DNA from: Methylobacterium sp. E-005
GTDB lineage: Bacteria > Pseudomonadota > Alphaproteobacteria > Rhizobiales > Beijerinckiaceae
NCBI RefSeq assembly: GCF_022829725.1
Contig: NZ_JAKSYG010000028.1
Span: 1-62,272 of the forward strand
Direction of reading: 5' to 3'
Length of the DNA stretch: 62,272 nucleotides
Shown here: piece by piece, positions 1 to 9,522 of the stretch
Position numbering within the stretch: position 1 is the stretch's first letter
How the letters are laid out: each line of letters begins with the position of its first letter
Translations under genes and position numbers: made by a program
Notes under the pieces: model-generated
What the model saw: only the letters and a program-made list of their open reading frames with translations
Database searches by the model: none
What the model was told of the DNA's origin: nothing

Positions 1-223
1 TGACCAGCACGATGACAGCGCCGACGACGGCGACGAGCAGGCTGTAGAGGTTGAAACCCGAGACGCCGGGCTCGCCGAACTGGTTGAACAGGAAACCGCC
101 GACGACGGCGCCGACGACCCCGAGCAGGATGTCGACGACGAGCCCCTGGCCGGTGTTGTTGACGACCTTGCTGCCGATGAAGCCGGCCACGAGGCCGAGC
201 ACAATCCAAGCGAGAAGTGACAT
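1..223 (-). CDS. GlsB/YeaQ/YmgE-type stress membrane protein (3' end outside window)
   Basis: The reading frame starts at 223 with MSLLAWIVLGLVAGFIGSKV and runs off the left edge after 74 codons. It is almost entirely hydrophobic and glycine-rich, with three predicted membrane segments (about residues 3-20, 28-45 and 60-74). The pattern G-L-V-A-G-F-I-G-S near the N-terminus is typical of the transglycosylase-associated protein family (GlsB/YeaQ/YmgE), small inner-membrane proteins often induced under general stress. Family members are about 80-90 residues, so only the last few residues are missing. The biochemical function of the family is not settled. Confidence 0.88.
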   Translation of the reverse strand, partial: MSLLAWIVLGLVAGFIGSKVVNNTGQGLVVDILLGVVGAVVGGFLFNQFGEPGVSGFNLYSLLVAVVGAVIVLV

Positions 224-270
224 GGTCCGGCTCTACTTTCTCTCGGCGTGCGTCCGCTCGCGACCCAGCA

Positions 271-459
271 TCACGTGCGGGTCCAGCGCTTTGGTCGCGG
301 CTCTGGGTTCGACGACGCGTATGCGGCTTCGATGGCGGCGATCTCGGCGGTGGCCTCCGCCTGGATCGCGTGGTCGCCCTCGATGATACCGATGGCTTCC
401 TTGATCAGGGCTCGGATATGATCGGGCGAGAGCACCTTCCGACCCCCGGCCACGCGCAT
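271..459 (-). CDS. Small hypothetical protein (62 aa)
   Basis: Unrecognised 62-residue reading frame between glsB and the PAS-LuxR gene. It is predicted to be largely helical (I-R-A-L-I-K-E-A-I-G-I-I-E-G near residue 18) with a polar C-terminus. A GAGGAG motif abuts the ATG with essentially no spacer, so the start is doubtful. An overlapping frame with similar coordinates exists, so coding is only a possibility. The rest of the gap up to 615 (about 473-600) is AT-richer and holds no recognisable gene. Confidence 0.3.
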   Translation of the reverse strand: MRVAGGRKVLSPDHIRALIKEAIGIIEGDHAIQAEATAEIAAIEAAYASSNPEPRPKRWTRT

Positions 460-615
460 CTCCTCGTATCAACCCCTCGGGATGATCTTCTGAGATGCTC
501 GCGTGAGCAGAGCTACCACCGTGTAATCAGGTGATTTAGTAGAAGTTCCGACTATTTACATAAAGTACATTTACACCAAGTTGGCTTGGTAGTTCTGTCA
601 CGGTTTTCGTCGTTC

Positions 616-2100
616 TCAGCCCCGGTGCCGTGTGTTCGGCCCGATACCGCGCTCCTGCGCCCACACCACCACCGCGCTGCGGCGGTTGACCCCGAGCTTG
701 CGGTACAGCCCGGACACGTGGTTGCGCACCGTGTTCGGAGACAGTTTCAGCTCGGCGCCGATCTCCCGATCGGTCGCGCCCCGACAGATCCGCGTGAGCA
801 TGTCCTGCTCGCGGATCGTCAGGTTCTCGACACCGACCGACGGCCGACCGGAGCGCGGCGGATGGCGCAGGGTCGCCAGCTTGTCGATCACCCCGTGGCT
901 GAACCACGATGCGTCGGCCATCACCGCCTCGATGGCGCTGATCAGCTCGCGCTCGGAGCGCTTGCGACTGGTGATGTCCTGCAGGACGCATAGAACGCAC
1001 GCCTCGTCGTTGATGCGCACCCGCTCGGCCGAGACCAGACAGTCGATCTCCGTGCCTACCGCATCCTGCAGCACGGCCTCGAAGCCGCGAACGCTGCCGA
1101 GCCGCCTCAAGTCCCGGGAGAACCTGCGCTGCTCGGCGCGGTCGACCCAGAGTGCGAGGTCAGCGAGCGATCGGCCGTCCGCAGTCTCGGGGGCCTGCCC
1201 GAAGGTGGTGACGAAAGCTTGGTTGACGCTGGTGATCTCCAGCCCGTCCGCGTCCATCAACGCGCTCGGCACCGGTGAGAGGTCGAACGCCTTGGCGAAG
1301 CGCTCCTCGCTGTGGCGCAGGGCCATCTCGGCTTTGCGGCGATCCTCCAGGTCGGCGAAGGTGAACAGCATGCACGGTTCGATGCCGCCCGGGCCTGGCA
1401 TCTCGATGGCGTGCCCGGCCACGATCACGTAGCGGCCGCGGCCACACGGCGTGGCGAGCTGAGCCTCCATCTGTGGGATGGTGCGGCCCTCGTGCAGGCG
1501 ATGGATCGCCATCTCGCGCCGCTCGGCCTCGCGCAGCAGGTCGATCTCGCAGAACGATCGGCCCAGCACATCGTCGCGATGGTAACCGGTGAGGTCGAGG
1601 AAACCGTGATTGACCCGCACGAAGCGCAGATCGGTGATCCGGCAGATGATCGCCGGGGCCGGGTTGGCGTTGAACATCCGCTCGAACCGGGCCTCGGCCT
1701 GGTAGCGCTCGCTCACGTCCTGCATGACAAGGGCGAGGCCGTTGGGCGTGCCATCCGCATCGGTCGTCACTAGGCTACGGATGCGGTGCATCCACCTGTG
1801 TCTCGGATCCCGGGTCGGGGTCAACTCGACGACGATATCGCGGAACACCTCGCCGGCCAGCACGCGGTCCAGGGGATGCTGCAGCGGGCCGATCTCGCGA
1901 TGATTGCGGTAGTGCAGCGTGAAGTTCGCGCGGTACTCGGACACGGTAGCGCCGAGATCGCCGACATCTGTCACCCCATGCATCATCACGGCGGCATCGT
2001 TCGCGTAGGCGATGGTCTGATCCGGCTCGATCAAGATCACGCCCTCGGACAGGCCGGCCACGATCTGCCGCATCTGCATGTAATGAACCGCATCGGCCAT
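616..2100 (-). CDS. PAS-domain sensor/LuxR-type transcriptional regulator
   Basis: 494 residues with no membrane segment, so a cytoplasmic sensor-regulator. Three PAS-like modules are visible: residues about 5-120 (first part I-A-Y-A-N-D-A-A), about 135-255 (N-A-N-P-A-P-A-I-I then L-D-L-T-G-Y) and about 265-385 ending in Q-D-I-T-S-R-K-R. The last 65 residues are a LuxR/GerE helix-turn-helix: L-T-I-R-E-Q-D-M-L-T-R-I, then D-R-E-I-G-A-E-L-K-L-S-P-N-T-V-R-N-H-V. There is no receiver or kinase domain, so the PAS ligand probably controls DNA binding directly. It stands alone, with short gaps on both sides, and its targets are unknown. ATG at 2100 is the only sensible start. Confidence 0.85.
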   Translation of the reverse strand: MADAVHYMQMRQIVAGLSEGVILIEPDQTIAYANDAAVMMHGVTDVGDLGATVSEYRANFTLHYRNHREIGPLQHPLDRVLAGEVFRDIVVELTPTRDPRHRWMHRIRSLVTTDADGTPNGLALVMQDVSERYQAEARFERMFNANPAPAIICRITDLRFVRVNHGFLDLTGYHRDDVLGRSFCEIDLLREAERREMAIHRLHEGRTIPQMEAQLATPCGRGRYVIVAGHAIEMPGPGGIEPCMLFTFADLEDRRKAEMALRHSEERFAKAFDLSPVPSALMDADGLEITSVNQAFVTTFGQAPETADGRSLADLALWVDRAEQRRFSRDLRRLGSVRGFEAVLQDAVGTEIDCLVSAERVRINDEACVLCVLQDITSRKRSERELISAIEAVMADASWFSHGVIDKLATLRHPPRSGRPSVGVENLTIREQDMLTRICRGATDREIGAELKLSPNTVRNHVSGLYRKLGVNRRSAVVVWAQERGIGPNTRHRG

Positions 2101-2232
2101 CGGCGTATCTCCATCCGAAGCGCCAACGCTCGAATGCGAGGAAAAGCTCAGACTGCCGCGTTTGAGTGTCCTTGATCTGACCGATCGCCCTGAATGAACT
2201 GGTCGAGCAGATCTCGGGCCGGGGAATTACGT

Positions 2233-2529
2233 CTATGAGCGTGCGAGGAGGTTGTTACACACAAGTTGCAGTTTGGGCCGGCGGCTTCCGGTGATGAACA
2301 CGACCTCGACCGTGCCTTCATCCATTGTCGTGACGTGGAGGCGGTAGCCCATATTTGTCGCCAGCATACGCGCCTGGTCCAGCGTGCCGGCGGCCAACAA
2401 CATCGAAAACTCGGCTATGCCGGATGCAAGTTGAGCCGCGAGGAGACCGATTTCGACACCTTCGTCAAAGGTCTCGTCGCGGCCAGCGAACCGCAGGCGC
2501 AGACCGGGCACGACGTGGATGTGGCGCAT
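2233..2529 (-). CDS. Hypothetical protein (98 aa)
   Basis: 98-residue protein starting M-R-H-I-H-V-V-P-G, preceded by an AGGGA ribosome site about 7 bases upstream. That supports this ATG over the in-frame start 33 bases further out. The composition is mixed alpha/beta, with an aliphatic helix around residues 25-50 and a C-terminal strand-rich half (V-E-V-V-F-I-T-G). No family was recognised. It is separated from the PAS-LuxR gene by about 130 bases and shares its direction, but co-transcription cannot be judged. Confidence 0.55.
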   Translation of the reverse strand: MRHIHVVPGLRLRFAGRDETFDEGVEIGLLAAQLASGIAEFSMLLAAGTLDQARMLATNMGYRLHVTTMDEGTVEVVFITGSRRPKLQLVCNNLLARS

Positions 2530-2701
2530 GGCTAGTCCCTCTGGACACCTCGCACTGCACAATCGATGTGGTTAACGTCGCGTTAGCGGCGGCGTGCTCT
2601 CGGAAGATCCAAAATCCTACGCGACCGCTACGAGGTGGGAGCAGCCTCTCGAACCCGGGGACACGCTCGGTTCCAGAACGCCGCGTTATGCGAAGGCAGC
2701 G

Positions 2702-2893
2702 CTAAGACGGAGGAGTCGACGAGCCGTGCGTCTTGAGGGCGGTCCTCACCTTCGCCAAGCCCGCGGAGGCGACATCGGGATAGGGGCAGATCCGTGCCAT
2801 CTCACCGGCCCGGCGGCGCGCCGTGTGCGGCTTGGCTAGCAGCGGCACCGTGGCGAGCGCGTCGAAGTAGTCCATCCAGTACCGAGGCTTCAT
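2702..2893 (-). CDS. Hypothetical protein (63 aa)
   Basis: Unrecognised 63-residue reading frame beginning M-K-P-R-Y-W-M-D-Y-F-D-A-L. A much longer version of the frame extends to 3136, but its extra N-terminus looks like translated non-coding DNA, so the internal ATG was chosen. No clear ribosome site is visible. It lies at the edge of a decayed stretch and may be a gene remnant. Confidence 0.35.
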   Translation of the reverse strand: MKPRYWMDYFDALATVPLLAKPHTARRRAGEMARICPYPDVASAGLAKVRTALKTHGSSTPPS

Positions 2894-4175
2894 GGGCCGT
2901 GGATCACTCGATCTTAAACCCTTCGCTGACGGCATGGTCGTTTCCGATCGGCAAGCTGCATACTGGAGCGAACATCCTACCAAAGGGGTGAACGCAGCCT
3001 CAATCGCTCGCGCCGATGACAAGCGGCCATGTTCCAGCGTGGCCGTTCCAATGATCTGCCTTATTGGAACGCAACGGTAGGTAGTGCGATCATCTATGTA
3101 CGAAAAAGGACCGTTTTCCCGACGATCGCTGGGCACGCATGTTGGGCCGCCAAAATGGCTGCAAGCCCGTCGGAAAACCGCGTCGGCTATTCAAACGTCG
3201 GCAAAACGTGGCTTTCTGACCCTAGGGGCGAGTATGCTATGAGGTCCGGTTTCCTGCATCGCGCAACCGAAAGCAGACCAGCGACTTTCGGCCAGGTTAG
3301 GTCATCCGCAGGACCTCTAAGGGCGGAGAAACGGACGCTCCGAAAGTGAGAGCAGCGTCGCCAACAGTCCTAGAGATGATTTCACTGCTGGGCTCAGACC
3401 TTCAGATGTCGATTTGATCATTCCGTTGCCGACCAACAATCTGCATCGAGTCCGGAGTGCAGGGGCAGCCGCCAGACTGGTAAATTTAGGGAACGATTTC
3501 AGTGCATTGCAAGCCGCCTCTCGGATGACGTTTACTATGTGGTCTCTGATGGCGGTTCGCTTCTTCAACCCGCAGTTGGATCTTCGTGCGCCGTCACGGG
3601 TGAGGTTTGAGACGAGAGAGGTCGCCCCATTTGCATTTTGTTCCACCGGATGTTTGCGAAATGAAGTGCCCGAACCTTGGTGGACGCTTGAGGAGGCCGT
3701 CTTGCCGGAGAGCAAGGCTTCGCCGGCCGGCGGCGAAGCCAGCTGAGATCGTGCAGCCCGAACCTCGAAGCCACGCCGTCGTCAACCGTCGAGCCAGGGA
3801 TGCAACCTTGTCAAAGGCAGGCCGGGGTTGGGCTGTCGGCCTCTAAACATCGCTTCCCGCCTTTCGGCGGCCAACGCGGACGGACCCCCGCCCTCAGGCT
3901 CGTGGAGACGGGCATCGTCTAGGAGGGCTGGGGCGACCCGTTCCTCCATCCTGAGCGGCAACGTTGCCGATGCCGCCCTTGCCGCCGATGCCCTTCGGTC
4001 CTTGCGATCCGGCGATCCCCGTCCCGCCTGGCTGGCGGTGGAGGCTCGGAGCCCGTTGTGGGCTGGCTATAGCCAAAGCTCCATCCAACATTTTCTCAAC
4101 ACCTTCGCTGGTGTTCGACGACCGTTGCCGGTCTTAGGAGCGGGTGGTGAGAAATGGTTACGACGCCGCTGCTAC
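2894..4175. other. Gene-poor, probably decayed stretch
   Basis: About 1.3 kb in which no reading frame looks like a normal methylobacterial gene: frames on both strands are short, overlap each other, and lack ribosome sites or recognisable motifs. Base composition between about 3090 and 3680 is visibly more AT-rich than the flanks. A minus-strand frame at 3317-3715 (132 codons) is the longest but is unrecognised and not convincing. Together with the broken gene at 4176-4604 this suggests old accessory DNA that has degraded. Confidence 0.5.
3894..4091 (-). CDS. Small reading frame with collagen-like G-x-y triplets
   Basis: 65-codon frame containing seven consecutive glycine triplets (G-G-T, G-I-A, G-S-Q, G-P-K, G-I-G, G-K-G, G-I-G) at about residues 22-43. 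Such runs are typical of bacterial collagen-like repeats. The frame has no signal peptide and no obvious ribosome site, and the flanking sequence is not typical coding DNA. It is either a remnant of a larger collagen-like protein gene or a chance run in GC-rich DNA. Confidence 0.2.
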   Translation of the reverse strand: MLDGALAIASPQRAPSLHRQPGGTGIAGSQGPKGIGGKGGIGNVAAQDGGTGRPSPPRRCPSPRA

Positions 4176-4604
4176 CTATTTGCGCCGCTGTGTTTCGTCG
4201 ATCGCCGCCGCGATGGTCGTGTACGTCAGCAACAAGTTGATCGCCGCCCAGACCCGTCCTGTGGCGTAGATGTTGCCGGTCGAGACGGGGTGGTTTGGGG
4301 TCATTGGCGCCCCCAGGTAGTAGAGGAAATGCGCGGGGATTTCCTGCTCCGTCGTGTCCGGAAAGTGTGGGTGCCACCGGGTGATCACCTCGTAGCGATC
4401 GACGTGGTGGATTTATTGCAGCCGCCCGCCCCAGCGGAAGGCCATGTAGTTCGGCGGCTGCGCCGGCCAGCCGAAGGCCGGGGGATGGAAATACCCGCGG
4501 TGCGTTGTGACGACTTCGACGAAGCTCGGCAAACTCGAAACCGAGTGCCGCTGCCCATCTCTGTGGAATGCAGATCCGAGCTTGATACCGCCTGTTTTGG
4601 ACAC
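4176..4604 (-). pseudogene. Broken gene of unknown function (in-frame TAA)
   Basis: Two minus-strand pieces lie in the same frame and are separated only by one TAA codon near 4414. The upstream piece reads F-V-E-V-V-T-T-H-R-G-Y-F and P-P-N-Y-M-A-F-R-W-G-G-R-L-Q. After the stop, the second continues I-H-H-V-D-R-Y-E-V-I-T-R-W-H and ends A-I-D-E-T-Q-R-R-K. Both have natural protein-like composition and read as one domain across the stop, and the N-terminal part is missing. The likeliest explanation is a nonsense-mutated, 5'-truncated gene. A single-base sequencing error at the stop would instead restore one frame of about 140 codons. The family was not identified. Confidence 0.55.
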
Positions 4605-4650
4605 AAGGCGTTCAGTTACCCATCGCGAGGAGCCTAGCTCGCAAGGCCAC

Positions 4651-7600
4651 CTAAGCTGCCCTTAGTTCCTGAATCACCTGCAGCGTGCTCGCGCGCTGCT
4701 CGACCAGACACTCAATCAATGATGTCAGGTCGGCACCCGCTCGGGCGGCTATCTCGACCTCATGGCATAGCCGCGATAGGCCGACGAAGCCGAGCGCGCC
4801 CGCTGCCGAGACCAGGGTGTGTGCGTCGTAGGCGATCTGCTGCCGGTCGGTTTCGTGCGGGCGGAGGCGTTCGGCAAGTTCGCTGGCGAGAAGGCCGAGC
4901 ATGTCGCTGAACCGGATGGCTCCGAAGCTCTCCTTCATCTCCGTGAGCACCACCGTGTCCAGCACAGTGGGATCGATCCGGGGACCATGTGTCGGACCCG
5001 CCATATCGGCAGCCGCGAGCCGTTTGACAGGGGAACCGGCCCAACGGTCGATGACGGCGAGCAGTTCATCGCGGCGGAATGGCTTGCCGACGTGATCGGT
5101 CATCCCGGCATCGCGAAACTCGGCAACCTGCTGCGGCAGCACGTTGGCGGTCAGCGCGATGATCGGCAGGGCGGATGCGGAGTTGTCCAGGCCGCGGATG
5201 CGGCGCGTCGCACTCATCCCGTCCATCACTGGCATCTGCACGTCCATCAGGACGAGATCGTAGCGTTCAGCCCGGACCGCGCGCACCGCCTCCGCACCGT
5301 CGGCAACCACATCAACCGTATGGCCAGCCGCCTCCAACAGGGCACGGACGAGATCCTGGTTGAGCGGCACATCCTCGGCGAGCAGGAGGCGTCGGCCCTG
5401 GCGTACCGGGTTGGCACCAGCCTCGGCCACCATCGGTCGGGGAGATTGCGCCCGGTGCAGGCTGACCTCGAACCAGAAGGTCGATCCCTGCCCATCGTCA
5501 CTCTCGACGCCGATCGCCCCGCCCATCAGCTCGATGAGCGACTTGGAGATTGCGAGCCCCAGGCCCGTGCCGCCGTAGCCGCGTCTGTACGAGCCATCGA
5601 CTTGGCTGAAGCGCTGGAACAGGCGGTCAAGCTTGTTTGCCGGAATGCCGATGCCTGTGTCGGCCACGGTGACGGAGAGCCGGACGGGGTCGAAGCCGGC
5701 ACCGACGGTGACGCGCAGCGCGACCCGACCCACTGTGGTGAACTTGATGGCGTTGTTGAGCAGGTTCAGCAGCACCTGCCGCAGGCGATCCTCGTCGCCG
5801 GCGAGCCAGACTGGCAACGCAGGGTCGAGATCGACATCGAGGGCCAATCCCTTCGCCTCCGCGAGCCCGCGCACGATGGACACCGCATTGTCGATCAGCG
5901 TGACAGGCGAGAACGGCCGCACCGCGATCTCGACCTCACCGGCCTCGATCTTCGAGAAGTCGAGGATGTCGTTGACGACGGTGAGCAGCGCCGCGCCGGC
6001 CGAGCGGATGCGCTCGCCGAACTGGCGGACACGGCCGCCGATCCCCGGCTCGTCGAGCAGCAGGTCGACGTAGCCGATCACGCCATTCAGCGGCGTACGG
6101 ATTTCATGACTCATCGAGGCCAGGAACTCGCTCTTGGCCGCGCTGGCGCGCTCGGCTCCCTCCCGGGCCGCAAGCAGTGCCACCTCGTCCGCCTTCCGAG
6201 CATCGATATTGCGCACCGACGCGACGAACCCTGTGATCTGACCGGCATCATCTTGCAGCCGCTTGAGCGAGGCTTCGACCCAAACCCAGCGTCCGTCGCG
6301 ATGGCGAAGTCGGTTTACGTGCACGGCTTGCTCGCGCTGGCCGGCCGACATCTCGGCGAGGAGGGCGTTCAGACTGGCTGCGTCCTCGGGATGGATCGCC
6401 TGCTGCGGGCTGGTACCGAGCAGCTCGCGCGGTTCGTAGCCCAGCAACTCGCGACTGGCGGGCGAGACGTAGAGGCGCCTGCCGGACAAATCCATGTGCG
6501 TGACCATGTCAGAGGCCGCCTCCGACAACAGGCGGTAGCGCGCCTCGCTCGCGCGCAGCGCTTCGTCCGCCGCGCGGCGAGCCGTGATGTCACGCCCCGA
6601 GATTACGACTGTACGGTCGTCCGGGGTGCGTCCGCCGAGCTTGAACACCGACTCGATCCAGACGTAGTGCCCGGCCTTGTGGCGCAGGCGGTGGACATGT
6701 GTGGCCTGCGGGTGCTCCGGCGAGAGGGTACGGTAGGCGGCAACGACTCCAGCCATCTCGTCGGGATGGATGATCTCGGCGGACGGCAGGACGGCATATT
6801 CCTCGGGCTCCCAGCCCAGGATTGGCCGCACCGCCGGTGAGACGTAGCCGCGGCGCCCCGTCATCGTGGGCTTGAACACGATCAGATCACTCGTGTTCTC
6901 GGCGAGCAGGCGGTAGCGCTCCTCGCTGTGCGCGAGCTCGACCTCCGCCTGTTCTCGCCGTCGAAGATCGCGGAGCAGTCTCAGGCCGAGCCCGATGAGG
7001 ACGGCGAGCAGCAGAACGAGGACGGCGGTGCGCCCGAGGGCACTGGCGCGCCAGGAAGCCAGAGCCTCGTCCTCCGAGATGGCGGCATAGGCGACCACAG
7101 GGAACACGCTCGCCGTAGCGAAGCCGGCAAACCGGGTCGTGCCATCGATCGGCGAGACGTAGCGTCCTACCCCGGATGGGCGCTTGGGGAGGTCATCCCG
7201 GAAGAGGGGCGTGGCCGACAAGTCACGTCCGATTAGGTCATTGAGAAGAGGTTGGCGCGCCAGGATCCTCCCTTCGCCTGTCAGCAAAGCGATCACCCCA
7301 CCTGATCCAACGTCGAAGCCGGACAGGCGTTGGACGAAGCGCTCGACGTTCACGGTCGCGGCCGCAACGCCGGCAAAGGTGCCGTCCGGGTTCTGCAGGC
7401 GTCGGGAGACGAGGATGATCCAAAACCCCGAGGATCGGCTCCGGATAGGCTCGCTCAGATGCGGGGCGAGCGAGCCGTTGGCCTTGTGGAACCGGAAGTA
7501 GGCCCGGTCAGCGTTGTTTACCCCCGCCGGTATTTGGGCCAGCGAACTCGCGATCCAGTTGCCGTCGGCGTCGTAGACGAACAGCGCGCCGACGTTTTCC

Positions 7601-7899
7601 AGCGACCGCGTGGCCGTGGCCATGCTTCGGCTGAGTCGATCGAGAGCTTCCGGAGACCGTCCACTGTTCTGAAGCCGCTCCGTGATGCCGAACAGGACCG
7701 TATCCGCCAGCCTAAAGGTGGCATCGGCCTCCCGCGCGACGGCACGTGCGACGTTGAGTGCGGACTTTTCCGTTTGTTGGATGTCCGCTGCGCGCTGGTC
7801 CCATTCATGCCACACCTCGAGGCCAACGAGCATCGAGCAGATGATCGCTCCGAGAAGGGCGAGCCGTCGGCTGACGTACCCGGCCGCGAGTGCTTTCAT
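4651..7899 (-). CDS. Membrane-bound hybrid sensor histidine kinase with receiver and Hpt domains
   Basis: A 1082-residue hybrid kinase. An N-terminal membrane segment ([15 protein letters not shown]) is followed by a large periplasmic double-Cache-like sensor and a second membrane segment ([14 protein letters not shown]). Then come two PAS domains, a HisKA box ([12 protein letters not shown]), an HATPase with D-T-G-I-G-I and [10 protein letters not shown] motifs, a receiver ([13 protein letters not shown]) and a C-terminal Hpt ([13 protein letters not shown]). It therefore carries a complete internal phosphorelay but no output domain. The ATG at 7899 was chosen; an in-frame GTG at 7956 would add 19 residues. 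It lies 279 bases beyond the REC-Hpt gene of the cellulose operon, so it may share function with it, but this is inference. Confidence 0.88.
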   Translation of the reverse strand: MKALAAGYVSRRLALLGAIICSMLVGLEVWHEWDQRAADIQQTEKSALNVARAVAREADATFRLADTVLFGITERLQNSGRSPEALDRLSRSMATATRSLENVGALFVYDADGNWIASSLAQIPAGVNNADRAYFRFHKANGSLAPHLSEPIRSRSSGFWIILVSRRLQNPDGTFAGVAAATVNVERFVQRLSGFDVGSGGVIALLTGEGRILARQPLLNDLIGRDLSATPLFRDDLPKRPSGVGRYVSPIDGTTRFAGFATASVFPVVAYAAISEDEALASWRASALGRTAVLVLLLAVLIGLGLRLLRDLRRREQAEVELAHSEERYRLLAENTSDLIVFKPTMTGRRGYVSPAVRPILGWEPEEYAVLPSAEIIHPDEMAGVVAAYRTLSPEHPQATHVHRLRHKAGHYVWIESVFKLGGRTPDDRTVVISGRDITARRAADEALRASEARYRLLSEAASDMVTHMDLSGRRLYVSPASRELLGYEPRELLGTSPQQAIHPEDAASLNALLAEMSAGQREQAVHVNRLRHRDGRWVWVEASLKRLQDDAGQITGFVASVRNIDARKADEVALLAAREGAERASAAKSEFLASMSHEIRTPLNGVIGYVDLLLDEPGIGGRVRQFGERIRSAGAALLTVVNDILDFSKIEAGEVEIAVRPFSPVTLIDNAVSIVRGLAEAKGLALDVDLDPALPVWLAGDEDRLRQVLLNLLNNAIKFTTVGRVALRVTVGAGFDPVRLSVTVADTGIGIPANKLDRLFQRFSQVDGSYRRGYGGTGLGLAISKSLIELMGGAIGVESDDGQGSTFWFEVSLHRAQSPRPMVAEAGANPVRQGRRLLLAEDVPLNQDLVRALLEAAGHTVDVVADGAEAVRAVRAERYDLVLMDVQMPVMDGMSATRRIRGLDNSASALPIIALTANVLPQQVAEFRDAGMTDHVGKPFRRDELLAVIDRWAGSPVKRLAAADMAGPTHGPRIDPTVLDTVVLTEMKESFGAIRFSDMLGLLASELAERLRPHETDRQQIAYDAHTLVSAAGALGFVGLSRLCHEVEIAARAGADLTSLIECLVEQRASTLQVIQELRAA

Positions 7900-8177
7900 G
7901 GTTGGGCCAGCTCGGTGGTCGACAGGCGCGGTTCCGCTTCCGAGATCTTGGTTCACACTTCAATGACGTTCGGTAAATGTCGCTCTGCGCGTCGACATCG
8001 AACGTCTCGGATCGCGCTGCGTGCTGGCCCTGACGTTCCGCCGGAACACCGACCGGTAGTAGTGCGCGTCGAGGAAACGGAGAGCCGGCCTCAAAACCTC
8101 TTCCATCGCCGGCAGCGAGCTACTCGCGGGAATGGTGAAGCGGGCGCGGTCTGCAAACGGCTGGTCGATTGGGGGGA

Positions 8178-9515
8178 TCAAGCGACGGTTCGCACCTCTA
8201 CGATATCATGGATCGCCAGCTTGGCCCGCTGAAGGGCGGCCGTCTCGTCCGATCCGGTCGAGATGGCCCTCTCAAGAGTTTGGCACGCTGCCGCCAAGCG
8301 CGTGTAGCCGAGGCTACCAGCCATGGCGATCAAGGCGTGCGCCTCCTGCGCGATGAGCGGGCCTGCCGCCTCGGGCGGGAAAGCGGCCTTGATCCGCGCG
8401 TGCAGGTCACCGGTGAGGCGTTCCACCTCGGCCGCGCCGATCGCCTCCCGGAGGCGCTGAACCCGCGCTTGGTCGCGGATCGGGTCCAGGCTGGGTTTTG
8501 GCGGTACGGTCGGGGCGACGGTCAGGCCGGCCGTAGCGGCAGACAGCCCGGCCGAGGTCAGCCTTACGATCAAGCCGTCCTGAGCCGGCTCGCAGATCGC
8601 CAGGTCGTGCTCAGTCAGAAACAGGATGGCCGCCATCGCGGCGCTGCGTTCGAGGCCCGCCGCCAGGACCGTCGCGGACACCCCATCGGCGGCGGACAAG
8701 GGCAGGCTGCGTTCCCCGACATAGAGCCAGGCCAGCAACTTGCAGGCGGCTGCATCGCTGTTCCGGATGGTCGCGGCGAGCGCCGCACGGCGCTCGCCAA
8801 AGGCGCGGCAGATCTCCGCCAGCCCGGTCCACGCCCTCGGATCGTTCACCCGGAAGGCGGTGTCGCAGGCTCGCCCGAGACGTCCGGTGAGGTCGATGGC
8901 GGGCAGAAGATGCGCGGGGCTGCCGGCCGGGTGGGCCCGGAGCTGCAGGAGGCCTTCTTCACCGCCGATCAGGATGACGTCGGCGACCTCGACCGAGCCG
9001 ACGACGAAGGCGTGGCCCACGGCGGCGATGGCCTCGGCGCCGAGATCCGGGTACAGGACGGCCCGCGGCCGCCCAGCCATTCCGCGGCGGCGCCAGAGCG
9101 CCTCGGCGGGCAACTCCGCGGCGACGGGAGCCGCCGGTGGCTCGTCCCGTTCCCGCAGGCGGTCGAGCGTCGCGTAGAGCAGTCCGGGCTCGATCGGCTT
9201 GACCAGGATCGCGTCGAACAGCGCGTCCGCGCCGCGGCGCGAGGCGAGCCCGTGGCGGTCGGCCGTGATCCCGACGAGGCGGACGTGTCCGTGTGCGCCA
9301 ACGATCTCGCGCATCAGCCGCGCTAGGGCGTAGCCGTCCATCTCGGGCAGGTGATAGTCGATCAGCACGATGCCGTGACGGCGCTCGCTCAGCAGGCGCA
9401 GCCCCAGGAAGCCGTCGGCCGCGCTGTCGAGCGCGTATCCCCGCGCCGTGAGCAGGGTGCCGATCAGGTCGCGCGAACCGGGGTCGTCCTCGACCAGCAG
9501 GATTCGGTCGGTCAT
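8178..9515 (-). CDS. Response regulator with C-terminal Hpt domain, last gene of the cellulose operon
   Basis: 445 residues. The N-terminal receiver is complete: acidic pocket V-E-D-D, phospho-acceptor in L-I-D-Y-H-L-P-E-M-D-G, the conserved Thr in G-I-T-A-D and the Lys in L-V-K-P-I. A central region of about 200 residues (roughly 135-340) is unrecognised. The C-terminus is Hpt-like, with A-H-A-L-I-A-M-A-G-S-L-G-Y carrying the candidate histidine; the usual K-G after H-x-L is I-A here. It starts only 7 bases after the bcsN stop, so it is very probably co-transcribed with bcs. It has no DNA-binding or c-di-GMP domain, so it may relay phosphate or act by protein contact. A TTG-initiated 73-codon frame (7960-8181) overlaps its stop but is weakly supported. 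Confidence 0.85.
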   Translation of the reverse strand: MTDRILLVEDDPGSRDLIGTLLTARGYALDSAADGFLGLRLLSERRHGIVLIDYHLPEMDGYALARLMREIVGAHGHVRLVGITADRHGLASRRGADALFDAILVKPIEPGLLYATLDRLRERDEPPAAPVAAELPAEALWRRRGMAGRPRAVLYPDLGAEAIAAVGHAFVVGSVEVADVILIGGEEGLLQLRAHPAGSPAHLLPAIDLTGRLGRACDTAFRVNDPRAWTGLAEICRAFGERRAALAATIRNSDAAACKLLAWLYVGERSLPLSAADGVSATVLAAGLERSAAMAAILFLTEHDLAICEPAQDGLIVRLTSAGLSAATAGLTVAPTVPPKPSLDPIRDQARVQRLREAIGAAEVERLTGDLHARIKAAFPPEAAGPLIAQEAHALIAMAGSLGYTRLAAACQTLERAISTGSDETAALQRAKLAIHDIVEVRTVA

Positions 9516-9522
9516 GCGGTCC

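Noticed and set aside
4819..6840. Long plus-strand open frame opposite the membrane hybrid kinase
   Set aside because: No motif or start signal; the kinase on the minus strand explains the coding pattern.
7960..8181. 73-codon TTG-initiated frame after the REC-Hpt gene
   Set aside because: It overlaps the REC-Hpt stop but has no ribosome site, weak composition and no recognisable motif.
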